In this document: one piece after another, positions 26,370-33,988 of the stretch | How positions within the stretch are numbered: position 1 is the stretch's first letter | Layout of the letters: every line of letters begins with the position of its first letter | Source: an uncultured Eubacteriales bacterium | GTDB taxonomy: Bacteria; Bacillota; Clostridia; Christensenellales; UBA1242 | Direction of reading: 5' to 3' | DNA length: 64,000 nt | Assembly: GCA_902496015.1 (NCBI GenBank) | Contig: CABUZJ010000002.1 | Span: 62,001 to 126,000, forward strand | The notes under the pieces: generated by a model | Databases searched by the model: none | Seen by the model: only the letters and a program-made list of their open reading frames with translations | What the model was told of the DNA's origin: nothing | Made by a program: the position numbers and the translations under genes

Positions 26370-26714
26370 ATGGATAGGATAAAAGTTTATAAGGAATATA
26401 GAAAATGTAGCAGTTGCGTAAGTGGTTATTTTAAAAAATATGAATATGTTAAAGATTTGATAAATAATTCTTTAATTTATGTGTTGGCGGAAATTAGTAA
26501 TGGTAGGCATAAAAATATTTTACACACTTCAAGCGAAATAGAAATTATAAACTATGCAGAAAAGTTAATTTGTTTACAAAGAAATAAAAAATTGAGTGAG
26601 GTTAAATTAGTTGTTAATGTGGTTGATGAAAAGTTTAATGGAAGTTTTTTAGATTATGATGATTTTAAACTTTTAATAATTGACAAAATTGATAAGGATA
26701 AAGAAAGGGAGTAA
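26370..26714 (+). CDS. Uncharacterised protein, 114 aa (cassette gene 1)
   Basis: I do not recognise it. It is a soluble, lysine-rich protein with a CSSC motif near residues 13-16. The C-terminal segment (VKLVVNVVDEKFNG ... DYDDFKLLI) has a strand-turn-acidic-helix pattern that loosely recalls the C-terminal part of the next two genes, but the likeness is too weak to call homology. It starts the cassette, preceded by AAGG and a good promoter; the next gene begins 5 nt after its stop. Confidence 0.7.
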   Translation: MDRIKVYKEYRKCSSCVSGYFKKYEYVKDLINNSLIYVLAEISNGRHKNILHTSSEIEIINYAEKLICLQRNKKLSEVKLVVNVVDEKFNGSFLDYDDFKLLIIDKIDKDKERE

Positions 26715-26719
26715 AAATT

Positions 26720-27145
26720 ATGGATAGAAATCAAAAATTTAATGTTGCAAAATTTACTTATTATGCAAATAAAAGTGATGGATATATGGGCAATAACTTA
26801 TTTGCAAATAATAATATAAACTCATCAATAACTTATTATAAATTAAATTTTGACGAGTTAAAGAATTTGTTGAAAGGTTGTGATAAAATGAGTTTATATG
26901 GAAAATTTTTGGGGTGTGAAGAGAAAAGAATTGGCAAATCTCTTAAAAATGATGGACTTACACTTGCAAAGATTATTGCATATAAAAACTTATTTGATAC
27001 AAAAATACCCGATAAGTTAAAAAATAAATTTCTTGGTTATAGAGTTAGATTAGAATTTGAAAATGATAGTATGCCTTGTGATGTTTATTATGATGATGTA
27101 TTATATGTTTATAATAAATTGCAAGAAAATATGGAGAAATCATAA
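26720..27145 (+). CDS. Uncharacterised protein, 141 aa (cassette gene 2, paralogue of gene 3)
   Basis: Unknown family. Residues about 43-130 align with the following gene: a CDxMxLY core, then LG, a GK pair, a GxxVxLxF strand ending in MPC, and an acidic turn. The N-terminal 40 residues are asparagine-rich and differ between the two. No signal peptide or membrane segment. GGGAG lies before the ATG, and the stop is followed immediately by the ATG of gene 3, so the three genes form one operon. Nothing near it hints at a function. Confidence 0.72.
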   Translation: MDRNQKFNVAKFTYYANKSDGYMGNNLFANNNINSSITYYKLNFDELKNLLKGCDKMSLYGKFLGCEEKRIGKSLKNDGLTLAKIIAYKNLFDTKIPDKLKNKFLGYRVRLEFENDSMPCDVYYDDVLYVYNKLQENMEKS

Positions 27146-27146
27146 A

Positions 27147-27536
27147 ATGAATAAAAAAAATTACATTATTAGCGAATATAAAATTTATGATAAGGCAAAA
27201 AATCATTTTAATATTTGCGATTGTTTTATCGAGAAAAAAAGAGTTAATGCTGAAAATATTAAAGTTTTATTTGAAACTTGTGATACTATGCAACTTTATG
27301 CTAGCGTTTTAGGGAAAAAAGATGCTAAATTAGGAAAAATTATTGTTGGTGGAGATTTTATCAAATTAAATAGTTTAAAAATGCATTACGAATATTCATT
27401 TGGATATACTGAATATATTTTAATGGGGTTTAATGTGCAGTTAAATTTTAAAAATAACATGCCTTGCATTATTGGTTTTAATGATTTAGTTGAAGCATTA
27501 ACCTGTGATGAAGAAGAATTAGATTTAATTAAGTAA
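27147..27536 (+). CDS. Uncharacterised protein, 129 aa (cassette gene 3, paralogue of gene 2)
   Basis: Unknown family, paralogous to the preceding gene: the shared core reads CDTMQLY here against CDKMSLY there, followed by LG, LGK, GFNVQLNF and NNMPC. I chose ATG 27147 because GGAGAAAT lies 7 nt or so before it; a longer frame reaching back to 27057 overlaps gene 2 out of frame and starts with an unlike, hydrophobic sequence. It ends in an acidic helix. The tandem copies, well diverged, suggest an old duplication. Confidence 0.72.
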   Translation: MNKKNYIISEYKIYDKAKNHFNICDCFIEKKRVNAENIKVLFETCDTMQLYASVLGKKDAKLGKIIVGGDFIKLNSLKMHYEYSFGYTEYILMGFNVQLNFKNNMPCIIGFNDLVEALTCDEEELDLIK

Positions 27537-27572
27537 ATATAAAGTCTTATTTGTGTTTATAATAAAAATTAA

Positions 27573-27602
27573 TTGACATTAATTAACTATTTTTTGTAAA
27601 CT
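27573..27602 (+). promoter_or_regulatory. Promoter of the YbhN-type gene
   Basis: TTGACA (27573-27578), 18-bp spacer, TAAACT (27597-27602) preceded by TG. The -35 is consensus; the -10 is weak. Confidence 0.55.
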
Positions 27603-27622
27603 ACTTTTAAAGTAGGATAATT

Positions 27623-28978
27623 GTGGGCAAAAATAAACACAAAATTGAGCAAATTAGAATGGAAGGGGTGGAACCAGCAGGTGAAAGCCCTTCTTTTTGC
27701 GAGCAGGCTGAGCCAGAATTTACCACGGAAACTGGTGAACAATTAAAAATGCCAGAAGTATCTGTTAGTGATGCTATTATTGATACTGAAGTTGCAAGTG
27801 TTAGGCTGGAAGAAGCAGAACAGTCTAAGGAACCAAAAAAGAAAAAGAAAAGCATGATTTGGAATTTAATATTCTTTGCAATTAACATTCTCTTCATGTT
27901 TTTTGTTGTTAGAAGTTTATTAAATGAAGCATCAGGTTCTTCACTTGGTGAAGTTTTGGCACAGCAAGGTGAAAAGTTATGGTGGCTTGTTGGAGCGGTT
28001 TTATGTTTTATTGGGGTATACTTTGCTAGTATAATGTCTATGACCGTATTTTTAAAAAATACAACTGGCAAAAGAAGATTTTGGTTAAGTGTGAAAGTTA
28101 CCATTCTTGGAAAATATTACGACTATATCACACCAATGGCGGTTGGTGGTCAGCCATCGCAAATATTAAATTTAATAAGTGGTGGGGTAACACCAGGGGT
28201 TGCAACCAGTATACCAATTATTAAGATGATTATTTCACAATTGGTTAGGTGGTTTTTAATTGTTGTATTATATATTTTTGTTGTGCCTTTAATCCCAGCA
28301 GAATCGGGTCTTATGAATCTTTTAATTGTCCTTCTTAAAATTTTAGGAGTTATAGGCATTATTATAACCACATTTGTTAGCATGAGTTTCTTGTTCTTAG
28401 GGAGCAGTAAAATGGTGGGCAAGAAGATTGCTAAGTGGGCAATTAGAATAGGTTATAAATTAAGAATTGTAAAAAATTATAGAAAAAGTTATGATAAATT
28501 TATTAGACAAGTAATTGAATATCAAAGTTCAATGAAATATTTAGCAAAAAATAAAGGCGTTTTATTTAGAACAGTATTTTATTCTGTGTTAGAGTTTATA
28601 TTATATTGTTCAATGGGTTTCTTTACTTCAATGGCATTTACTACAACGGTTTCTATTGTAAATGTTGCTTCGGGGATTGCACTTTGGATTGTGGCACTTG
28701 CAAGGTATCAGGTTGTGGATATGGCTTCTACTATTATGGTGTTACCTGGCGGGACAGGTATTAAGGAAATTGCATTTTTGATTATGTTTAATTATTTCTT
28801 TAAGAATTCTAACACTGTGGCATGGTCGTTTTTAAGTTGGAGATTATTTGACTATTATTTAGTTCTTATTATTGGATTTATATTCTTGTTTACAAGAATG
28901 ATTATTTCTTTATTCAAACATAAAAAAGATAAAAGACAAGTGGAATTAGAAAAGAAAGTTAATAATGCCGATAAATAA
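27623..28978 (+). CDS. Lysylphosphatidylglycerol-synthase-type (YbhN/UPF0104) membrane protein
   Basis: Integral membrane protein of the flippase-like YbhN/AglD/MprF-N family. An 80-residue charged cytoplasmic N-terminus ends in a lysine block (KKKKKS), followed by about eight membrane helices. Family hallmarks are YYDYITPMAVGGQPSQ near residue 160-175 and VLPGGTGIKEIAF near 375. It lacks the C-terminal aminoacyl-transferase domain of MprF, so it cannot by itself make lysyl-phosphatidylglycerol; lipid or glycolipid transport is the usual guess. The start is GTG 27623, preceded by AGGAT. It appears to be monocistronic. Confidence 0.87.
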   Translation: MGKNKHKIEQIRMEGVEPAGESPSFCEQAEPEFTTETGEQLKMPEVSVSDAIIDTEVASVRLEEAEQSKEPKKKKKSMIWNLIFFAINILFMFFVVRSLLNEASGSSLGEVLAQQGEKLWWLVGAVLCFIGVYFASIMSMTVFLKNTTGKRRFWLSVKVTILGKYYDYITPMAVGGQPSQILNLISGGVTPGVATSIPIIKMIISQLVRWFLIVVLYIFVVPLIPAESGLMNLLIVLLKILGVIGIIITTFVSMSFLFLGSSKMVGKKIAKWAIRIGYKLRIVKNYRKSYDKFIRQVIEYQSSMKYLAKNKGVLFRTVFYSVLEFILYCSMGFFTSMAFTTTVSIVNVASGIALWIVALARYQVVDMASTIMVLPGGTGIKEIAFLIMFNYFFKNSNTVAWSFLSWRLFDYYLVLIIGFIFLFTRMIISLFKHKKDKRQVELEKKVNNADK

Positions 28979-29056
28979 AATGATTTTATTATTTAAAAAT
29001 TAGCAAATTATGCCATAAAAAATCAATATTAATTAATTTAAAATTAAAAAATTTGT

Positions 29057-29088
29057 AAATCATCTTTGTTAATCAAAGGTGATTTTTT
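29057..29088 (+). promoter_or_regulatory. Hairpin that ends upstream transcripts and hides the next ribosome-binding site
   Basis: AAATCATCTTTG (29057-29068) pairs with CAAAGGTGATTT (29074-29085) through a 12-bp stem with one G-U pair and a 5-nt loop, then Ts to 29088. It looks like an intrinsic terminator of the YbhN-type gene, yet AAAGGTGAT in its 3' arm is the only ribosome-binding site for the gene starting at 29089. Confidence 0.7.
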
Positions 29089-29553
29089 ATGAAAAAATTA
29101 ATATTGTTATTTTTTATAGTGATTATTGGATTTTCATATTTTTCTTTTAATTTAACTGGACTTTTAGGTAATGTTGAATTAACTAATAAAAATAATATTG
29201 GTGTTTACGCAAGTGGTGATGAAAGCAAAAAAATTTTTGATAATTGTTTTGCTCATGGTTTTGTAAATGAAATTTTTGGTATAACACCTGAAATATTTTA
29301 TAGTTATAGTCAAGATGGTGAAGTTTTAGGCGAATTTTTTGAAACAGACTTAAATAATTTTGACTTAAATGTTTTTGCAAAGAAATTTGGACTAATAATA
29401 GTAAAAACTAGTCAAGTGGGACAAACACATAATATTTATGCTAGTTCGGCAATGTTACCTTACAAACTTAATAATGAAAATTTTAATGTTCAAATTGCTA
29501 TAACTGGGAATCGGGTTACTGTTGCAAGTCCAATAATTATGGGGAGTTTTTAA
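29089..29553 (+). CDS. Exported protein, possibly YwmB-like
   Basis: A 154-residue protein with an N-terminal signal or anchor helix (residues 4-24). The C-terminal 60 residues (FGLIIVKTSQVGQTHNIYAS ... VQIAITGNRVTVASPII) recall the end of YwmB, an exported Firmicute protein of unknown role often encoded near SpoIIQ- and SpoIID-type genes. A LytM (SpoIIQ-like) gene follows 68 nt downstream, which supports the idea. The likeness is from memory of the pattern and is weak. Translation probably depends on opening the hairpin just upstream, because the AAGGTGAT site is in its stem. Confidence 0.6.
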   Translation: MKKLILLFFIVIIGFSYFSFNLTGLLGNVELTNKNNIGVYASGDESKKIFDNCFAHGFVNEIFGITPEIFYSYSQDGEVLGEFFETDLNNFDLNVFAKKFGLIIVKTSQVGQTHNIYASSAMLPYKLNNENFNVQIAITGNRVTVASPIIMGSF

Positions 29554-29621
29554 AAAGATTGTATAAAACATTTAACATGGGTAATAATCACTAAAAAATG
29601 AATATAAAAATGGAGGGATTC

Positions 29622-30236
29622 ATGAATAAATTTAAAAATTTTATGCGAAAGATTAAGGGCTTTTGTAAAAGGAATGCTTATGCATTGGTTGTTAGTTTTT
29701 GCGTTTTAGCAGTGTTTAGTGTTATAACAGCTGTTTCTGTTGCAGACCTTTATAAAGTGCAGGAAACAGAACAAAGCACCGAACAAAATCAAGATGTTGC
29801 ACAAACTGGAACTGAAACAGTTATTGTGTTTGACAGCCCTGTTAAAGATGGCACAATAAGCAAAGAGTATGCAGAAGACCATGTTCTTGAAGACAAAACT
29901 AGTGGGGTTTGGAAAACGCATCAGGCAATAGATTACACGGGGCCAGAAGGAACAAAGGTTTTAGCGGTTTATGATGGAACTGTTGAAAGCGTAGAAAACA
30001 CTTTGATGGACGGAACAGTTATAACTATTGTTCATAATGATAATTTAAAAACAGTATATAGGTCTTTATCTAGCGATGCATTAGTTAAAGCAGGAGATAC
30101 TGTTACTAAAGGAATGGAAATAGGTTCTATGGGAACAAGCACAAGTGAAAGAGCTGAAGGAACACATTTACATTTTGAAGTGTGGCTTAAAGGGGCATTA
30201 GTTGACCCAAATGATTATCTATCTGGACAAAAATAA
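29622..30236 (+). CDS. M23/LytM-domain protein, SpoIIQ-like
   Basis: Membrane-anchored LytM-fold protein. One membrane helix lies at about residues 23-45, followed by a glutamine/glutamate-rich linker and the M23 domain. Zinc-type residues are kept: H in WKTHQAIDYTG with the Asp four residues later, and HLHFEVW near the C-terminus. The arrangement (short cytoplasmic tail, one helix, linker, LytM) is that of SpoIIQ from Clostridia, where it links forespore and mother-cell membranes; in a non-sporulating species it would be a wall hydrolase or scaffold. GGAGGG sets ATG 29622; an in-frame ATG at 29598 lies upstream of that site. Confidence 0.83.
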   Translation: MNKFKNFMRKIKGFCKRNAYALVVSFCVLAVFSVITAVSVADLYKVQETEQSTEQNQDVAQTGTETVIVFDSPVKDGTISKEYAEDHVLEDKTSGVWKTHQAIDYTGPEGTKVLAVYDGTVESVENTLMDGTVITIVHNDNLKTVYRSLSSDALVKAGDTVTKGMEIGSMGTSTSERAEGTHLHFEVWLKGALVDPNDYLSGQK

Positions 30237-30246
30237 ATCTTTATTG

Positions 30247-30268
30247 AAGCGTAGCGATACGCTTTTTT
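30247..30268 (+). terminator. Terminator after the LytM gene
   Basis: A 7-bp stem AAGCGTA (30247-30253) with TACGCTT (30258-30264) around a GCGA tetraloop is followed by a T-run. Confidence 0.85.
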
Positions 30269-30270
30269 AT

Positions 30271-30299
30271 TTGCAAATTTTATTATATGTGTATATAAT
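30271..30299 (+). promoter_or_regulatory. Promoter of pyk
   Basis: TTGCAA (30271-30276), 17-bp spacer, TATAAT (30294-30299). It begins right after the preceding terminator; transcription would start near 30306. Confidence 0.75.
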
Positions 30300-30324
30300 A
30301 ATTTTGAGTAAAGGGGTGGGAAAA

Positions 30325-31734
30325 GTGAGAAGAGCAAAAATTATTTGCACAATAGGTCCAGCATGTGATGATGTGACAATTTTAACCAAAATGGCAAAAG
30401 CGGGCATGAATGTGGCAAGGTTTAATATGAGCCATGGAACTCATCAATCACATAAATCTCAAATAGATAAAGTAAAAGATGTTAGAGATAAATTAAACAT
30501 TGCTTTGCCTATAATGATAGACACAAAAGGTCCGGAAATTAGAATAAGACAATTTAAAAATGGTTCAGTTGAACTTAAAAACAGATCTACATTTACATTA
30601 ACAACAGAAATTGTTGAAGGCGATGAAACAAAGGTTTCGGTAACTTTTAAAGATTTGCCAAAGATTGTAAGTGCAGGAACTAAGATTTTAATTAATGACG
30701 GATTAATTGAGTTAAAAGTTAAATCCACTACAAATAATGATATAATTTGTGAAGTTGTTTTTGGGGGTGTGCTTTCTAATAATAAAAGCATTAATTTGCC
30801 AGATATAAAATTAAATATGCCATATTTAAGTGAACAAGACAAAAAGGATATTTTGTTTGCTGTAAATAATGATGTGGAATATTTGGCGTTATCTTTTGTT
30901 AGATCTAGAAAAGATGTAATTGTTATTAAAGATTATTTAAAAAGGTTAAATGCAAATAATATTAAATTAATATCTAAAATTGAAAATCAGCAAGGAATAG
31001 ATAACCTTGAAGAAATAATAGATGAAAGTGATGGAATTATGGTAGCAAGAGGTGACCTTGGTGTTGAGGTTCCATTTGAGCGAATACCACAAATACAAAA
31101 GCATATTATTTCAAGGTGTTTAGATAAGGGTAAGATGGTTATAACGGCAACTCAAATGCTTGAATCTATGATAGAGCATAGTAGCCCAACTAGGGCAGAA
31201 ATAAGTGATGTTGCAAATGCAATAATTGATGGTAGTGGTTCGGTTATGCTTTCGGGTGAAACTAGTGTTGGTAAATTTCCAATACTAGTTGTTGAGGTTA
31301 TGGATAAAATAGTTCGTGAGTGTGAACAAGATTTAGAAAGAAATGTTAATTTTAATCATTTTTCTAATCTTGAAGGGAATGTTACAGGCTCAGTTGCGTT
31401 TGGAGCATGTGCACTAGCACAAACAAGTAATGCAAAAGCAATAATTGCAGTTACGAAAACTGGAAAAACAGCGATAGAAATAAGTAGATTTAGACCGAGT
31501 GTGAATATATTAGGTTGCACTTTTTGTGATAAAGTTTATCAGCAGTTAGGTGCTGTGTGGGGTGTAATTCCAATAAAACAACCACAATTAAATAGCACTG
31601 AAATTTTATTAGAGCATGCAAGAGAAATGGCAAAAAACTATAAACTTGTAAAGAAGGGAGATTTGGTTGTTCAAACAGCAGGAAAAGAAACTGGAATTGA
31701 AGGTAGCAATATGGTTGCCTTAAACTATGTTTAA
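30325..31734 (+). CDS. pyk: Pyruvate kinase
   Basis: Last ATP-making step of glycolysis: phosphoenolpyruvate plus ADP to pyruvate. Motifs in order: RAKIICTIGPA at the start, NMSHG with its substrate contacts, DTKGPEIR, the active-site ISKIENQQG, MVARGDLGVEVP, and MLESM. The C-terminal allosteric-type domain is present to residue 469, but the extra PEP-utiliser-like domain of some Firmicute enzymes is absent. Start GTG 30325 lies 4 nt after AAGGGGTGGG; the frame extends upstream into the LytM gene, but the family's first residues begin here. Confidence 0.95.
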   Translation: MRRAKIICTIGPACDDVTILTKMAKAGMNVARFNMSHGTHQSHKSQIDKVKDVRDKLNIALPIMIDTKGPEIRIRQFKNGSVELKNRSTFTLTTEIVEGDETKVSVTFKDLPKIVSAGTKILINDGLIELKVKSTTNNDIICEVVFGGVLSNNKSINLPDIKLNMPYLSEQDKKDILFAVNNDVEYLALSFVRSRKDVIVIKDYLKRLNANNIKLISKIENQQGIDNLEEIIDESDGIMVARGDLGVEVPFERIPQIQKHIISRCLDKGKMVITATQMLESMIEHSSPTRAEISDVANAIIDGSGSVMLSGETSVGKFPILVVEVMDKIVRECEQDLERNVNFNHFSNLEGNVTGSVAFGACALAQTSNAKAIIAVTKTGKTAIEISRFRPSVNILGCTFCDKVYQQLGAVWGVIPIKQPQLNSTEILLEHAREMAKNYKLVKKGDLVVQTAGKETGIEGSNMVALNYV

Positions 31735-31764
31735 TATGCAATAATTTGTTAGACCCCGCTTATA

Positions 31765-32472
31765 TTAATTCCATAAGTTATATCTGTCAGGGTGAGTTAT
31801 GGCATTTATTATATTTTCTTCAGCACAAGGTATTTCGCTATTAATTTGGTTTAGTAAATTCTTAACATATTGTCTTTTTGTGTGTTTATTTGCTGGGCAA
31901 GGATTTTTGATGATTGGCAAATATTTTGAATGCGATATAATTTCTTGTTCAGTAACAAACACAAAAGGTCTAATAATAGTTACATTTGTGCGCGACATTA
32001 ATGTTTTTGATGAAAATGTAGAAAGCCTTCCTTCATAAATTAAGCTTAAAAATAAGGTTTCTGCAAGGTCGTTTGCATGATGTCCTAGAGCAATTTTATT
32101 TGCACCATGTGCTTTTGCACTATTGCAAAGTGCTCCTCTGCGCATTTTTGCACAAAGGGAACATGGATTTTTTTCTTTTCTTATTTCAAAAACTATTTCA
32201 TAAATATTAGAATCTTCTAAATAATATGGAATATTATTATCTTTACAAAACTTTGAAACAGGCGAAAAGTCCATGTCGTTTCTGCCAAAACTAATGGTTA
32301 TTGCAATTAAATTAAAATTAACATCTTTATATGCTTGATAAGCTTTTAAGGCTTTAAGTAAAAGCAAGCTGTCTTTTCCACCAGACACACCAACTGCAAC
32401 TGTGTCGCCATTTTCAATTAAGTTATACATTTTGATGGCTTTAACCATTTTTGATACAATTTTTTTAAACAT
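31765..32472 (-). CDS. TtcA-family PP-loop tRNA sulfurtransferase-like protein
   Basis: ATP-pyrophosphatase of the TtcA/TilS superfamily. The PP-loop SGGKDS lies at residues 30-35, followed by CSLCAKMRRGAL (CxxC, near 97-100) and GHHANDLAET near 128. A further cysteine in NPCPANK near 190 completes the three-cysteine set that binds a 4Fe-4S cluster in TtcA-type enzymes. It should thiolate a tRNA base (2-thiocytidine 32 in TtcA itself), though many clostridial relatives are untested. At 235 residues it is a little short. AAAGG lies upstream of the ATG. It is convergent with pyk, with only 30 nt between the ends. Confidence 0.85.
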   Translation of the reverse strand: MFKKIVSKMVKAIKMYNLIENGDTVAVGVSGGKDSLLLLKALKAYQAYKDVNFNLIAITISFGRNDMDFSPVSKFCKDNNIPYYLEDSNIYEIVFEIRKEKNPCSLCAKMRRGALCNSAKAHGANKIALGHHANDLAETLFLSLIYEGRLSTFSSKTLMSRTNVTIIRPFVFVTEQEIISHSKYLPIIKNPCPANKHTKRQYVKNLLNQINSEIPCAEENIINAITHPDRYNLWN

Positions 32473-32557
32473 AATTTTTTCCTTTGTTTTAGTTTGACAT
32501 AAATTATGTGAAATTTCAAGTATTTATTATTAACTGATAAATATTAAAAGCATTTGT

Positions 32558-32586
32558 TTGACAATATAGTTTTGAGTTATTATAAT
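32558..32586 (+). promoter_or_regulatory. Consensus promoter of the Ig-like lipoprotein gene
   Basis: TTGACA (32558-32563), 17-bp spacer, TATAAT (32581-32586): a perfect sigma-A-type promoter. The start of transcription would be near 32593. Confidence 0.85.
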
Positions 32587-32645
32587 TAATTTGTAATATA
32601 ATAATATAACTTGCACAAAATATAGTAATGGATAAAAGGGAACTC

Positions 32646-33719
32646 ATGAAAAAATTTTTAAGCGTTTTTAGCATAATGCTAATTTGTTGTTTTTGTTTTG
32701 TTGGATGTGGTGTGTCGGGGAATAGCAGTATTATTTCCATTTCATTTGATAAGCAAATTTTTTATGTTGATGAAGGTTGTGCAACAAAGTTAGATTATAA
32801 AGTGTTCCCTTCAACTGCAAATAACTTTGATATTACTTATGCTCAAACTAATCAAGATTTTTATGAATTAAAAGATGGGGTGCTAACTGCAAGGCAAGAT
32901 TTTAATTCTGTGCAGATTACAGTTCAAGCGGGTGATAGAAGCGATAGTTGTTATGTTGTTAAAAAAGTTTATCCTGTGGCATCTTATTTAAGTCATGCAA
33001 GCATTAATGGGGCAGAAAATGAGGGAAATAATACTATTGTTTTGTCTTCTAATGCTTCAACAAATTTAATTATGTATGGTAAATTTGATAGAGAGTTTAG
33101 CATTGAACAAAATAAGTTTGTAAGTATTAATAACCCTCAATTTGTGCCAATAAATGCCGAAATCTTTAATTTTGAAATGGTTAGTTCAGACCCAACAGTT
33201 GTGGAAATTGTGGATAGTAAAACACTTCAAATTAAGGCAACAGGGAAAACTGGTAAAGCAACTATTACTGTTTATTTAGTTGATGATAATGGTTTAAGGA
33301 AAACAGGAAATGCTACACAAGCACAAATTGATGTGGAAGTGGTTAATCCTGTTTCTCAAATAAAGGTACTTTATGGCGGAAAATTTATTACAGGAAGGAC
33401 TGGTAATTCTTGGACATATGGAGAATCGCAACAGTCAAATACACAAGTAATATCTGTATTTTTAGTGGATAATAAAGGTAATTTTATTGAAAATGAAACC
33501 GCATTAAATGCACTTACCATGACTGTGCTTAGTGATGAAGAGGGCAAGCTTAAAGTTGAGACGCCAGTGGTTACAAGTGTGGGTGGTGTTAAATGTGTGA
33601 ATTTTGAAGTTAGCTTAATGTTTGGAAGCACAACGGTTAGAGATAAACTTTTGGTAACTTGTAATTATTTATTAGGGCAAGAACAAAACCAAATAACATT
33701 TTTAATAACTCTTTCTTAA
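32646..33719 (+). CDS. Ig-like (Big_2-type) surface lipoprotein
   Basis: A 357-residue exported protein with a signal peptide ending in CFVGC, a lipobox, so it should be tethered to the membrane outer face. The rest is beta-rich with patterns of bacterial Ig-like domains: a first unit at about 30-110 (SISFDKQIFYVDEG...VFPSTA) and a second at about 150-235 (VSSDPTVVEIVDSKTLQIKATGKTGKATITV), followed by a third beta region. Such domains serve adhesion or scaffolding; the ligand is unknown. ATG 32646 is set by AAAAGGGAA; the upstream in-frame ATG 32628 contains that site in its own codons. It has its own promoter and terminator. Confidence 0.8.
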   Translation: MKKFLSVFSIMLICCFCFVGCGVSGNSSIISISFDKQIFYVDEGCATKLDYKVFPSTANNFDITYAQTNQDFYELKDGVLTARQDFNSVQITVQAGDRSDSCYVVKKVYPVASYLSHASINGAENEGNNTIVLSSNASTNLIMYGKFDREFSIEQNKFVSINNPQFVPINAEIFNFEMVSSDPTVVEIVDSKTLQIKATGKTGKATITVYLVDDNGLRKTGNATQAQIDVEVVNPVSQIKVLYGGKFITGRTGNSWTYGESQQSNTQVISVFLVDNKGNFIENETALNALTMTVLSDEEGKLKVETPVVTSVGGVKCVNFEVSLMFGSTTVRDKLLVTCNYLLGQEQNQITFLITLS

Positions 33720-33749
33720 AGAAAAGCCAATAGTATGGCTTTTCTTTTA
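33718..33749 (+). terminator. Terminator after the Ig-like lipoprotein gene
   Basis: A perfect 12-bp stem AAAGAAAAGCCA (33718-33729) with TGGCTTTTCTTT (33736-33747) begins in the stop codon and ends in Ts. Confidence 0.85.
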
Positions 33750-33904
33750 TCGGGTAGCATATAATAAAAAAGAATGTTGCAAAATTTATAAAAAAATTCA
33801 AGTAAATATTAATAAAAGTATGTAAAAATCTGCAAAAAAGTTCAAATTTTTATATTTTGATTATTAAAAAATAGAGTAAATTTGCTAAAAATTTTTAACA
33901 AGTA

Positions 33905-33933
33905 TTGACATTACAAGCTTTTAGGTTTATAAT
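33905..33933 (+). promoter_or_regulatory. Consensus promoter of the beta-helix protein gene
   Basis: TTGACA (33905-33910), 17-bp spacer, TATAAT (33928-33933), a perfect match. The start of transcription would be near 33940. The 150 bases upstream hold only A/T-rich DNA with no other signal I can name. Confidence 0.85.
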
Positions 33934-33988
33934 TTAGCAAGAAAATAGCATAATTATTGTTTCAAGATATGTAGATAAGGAGATTAGT

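Noticed and set aside
30202..30324. Longer N-terminus for pyruvate kinase (start at 30202)
   Set aside because: It would overlap the LytM gene and a terminator; the family's first residues begin at GTG 30325, directly after AAGGGGTGGG.
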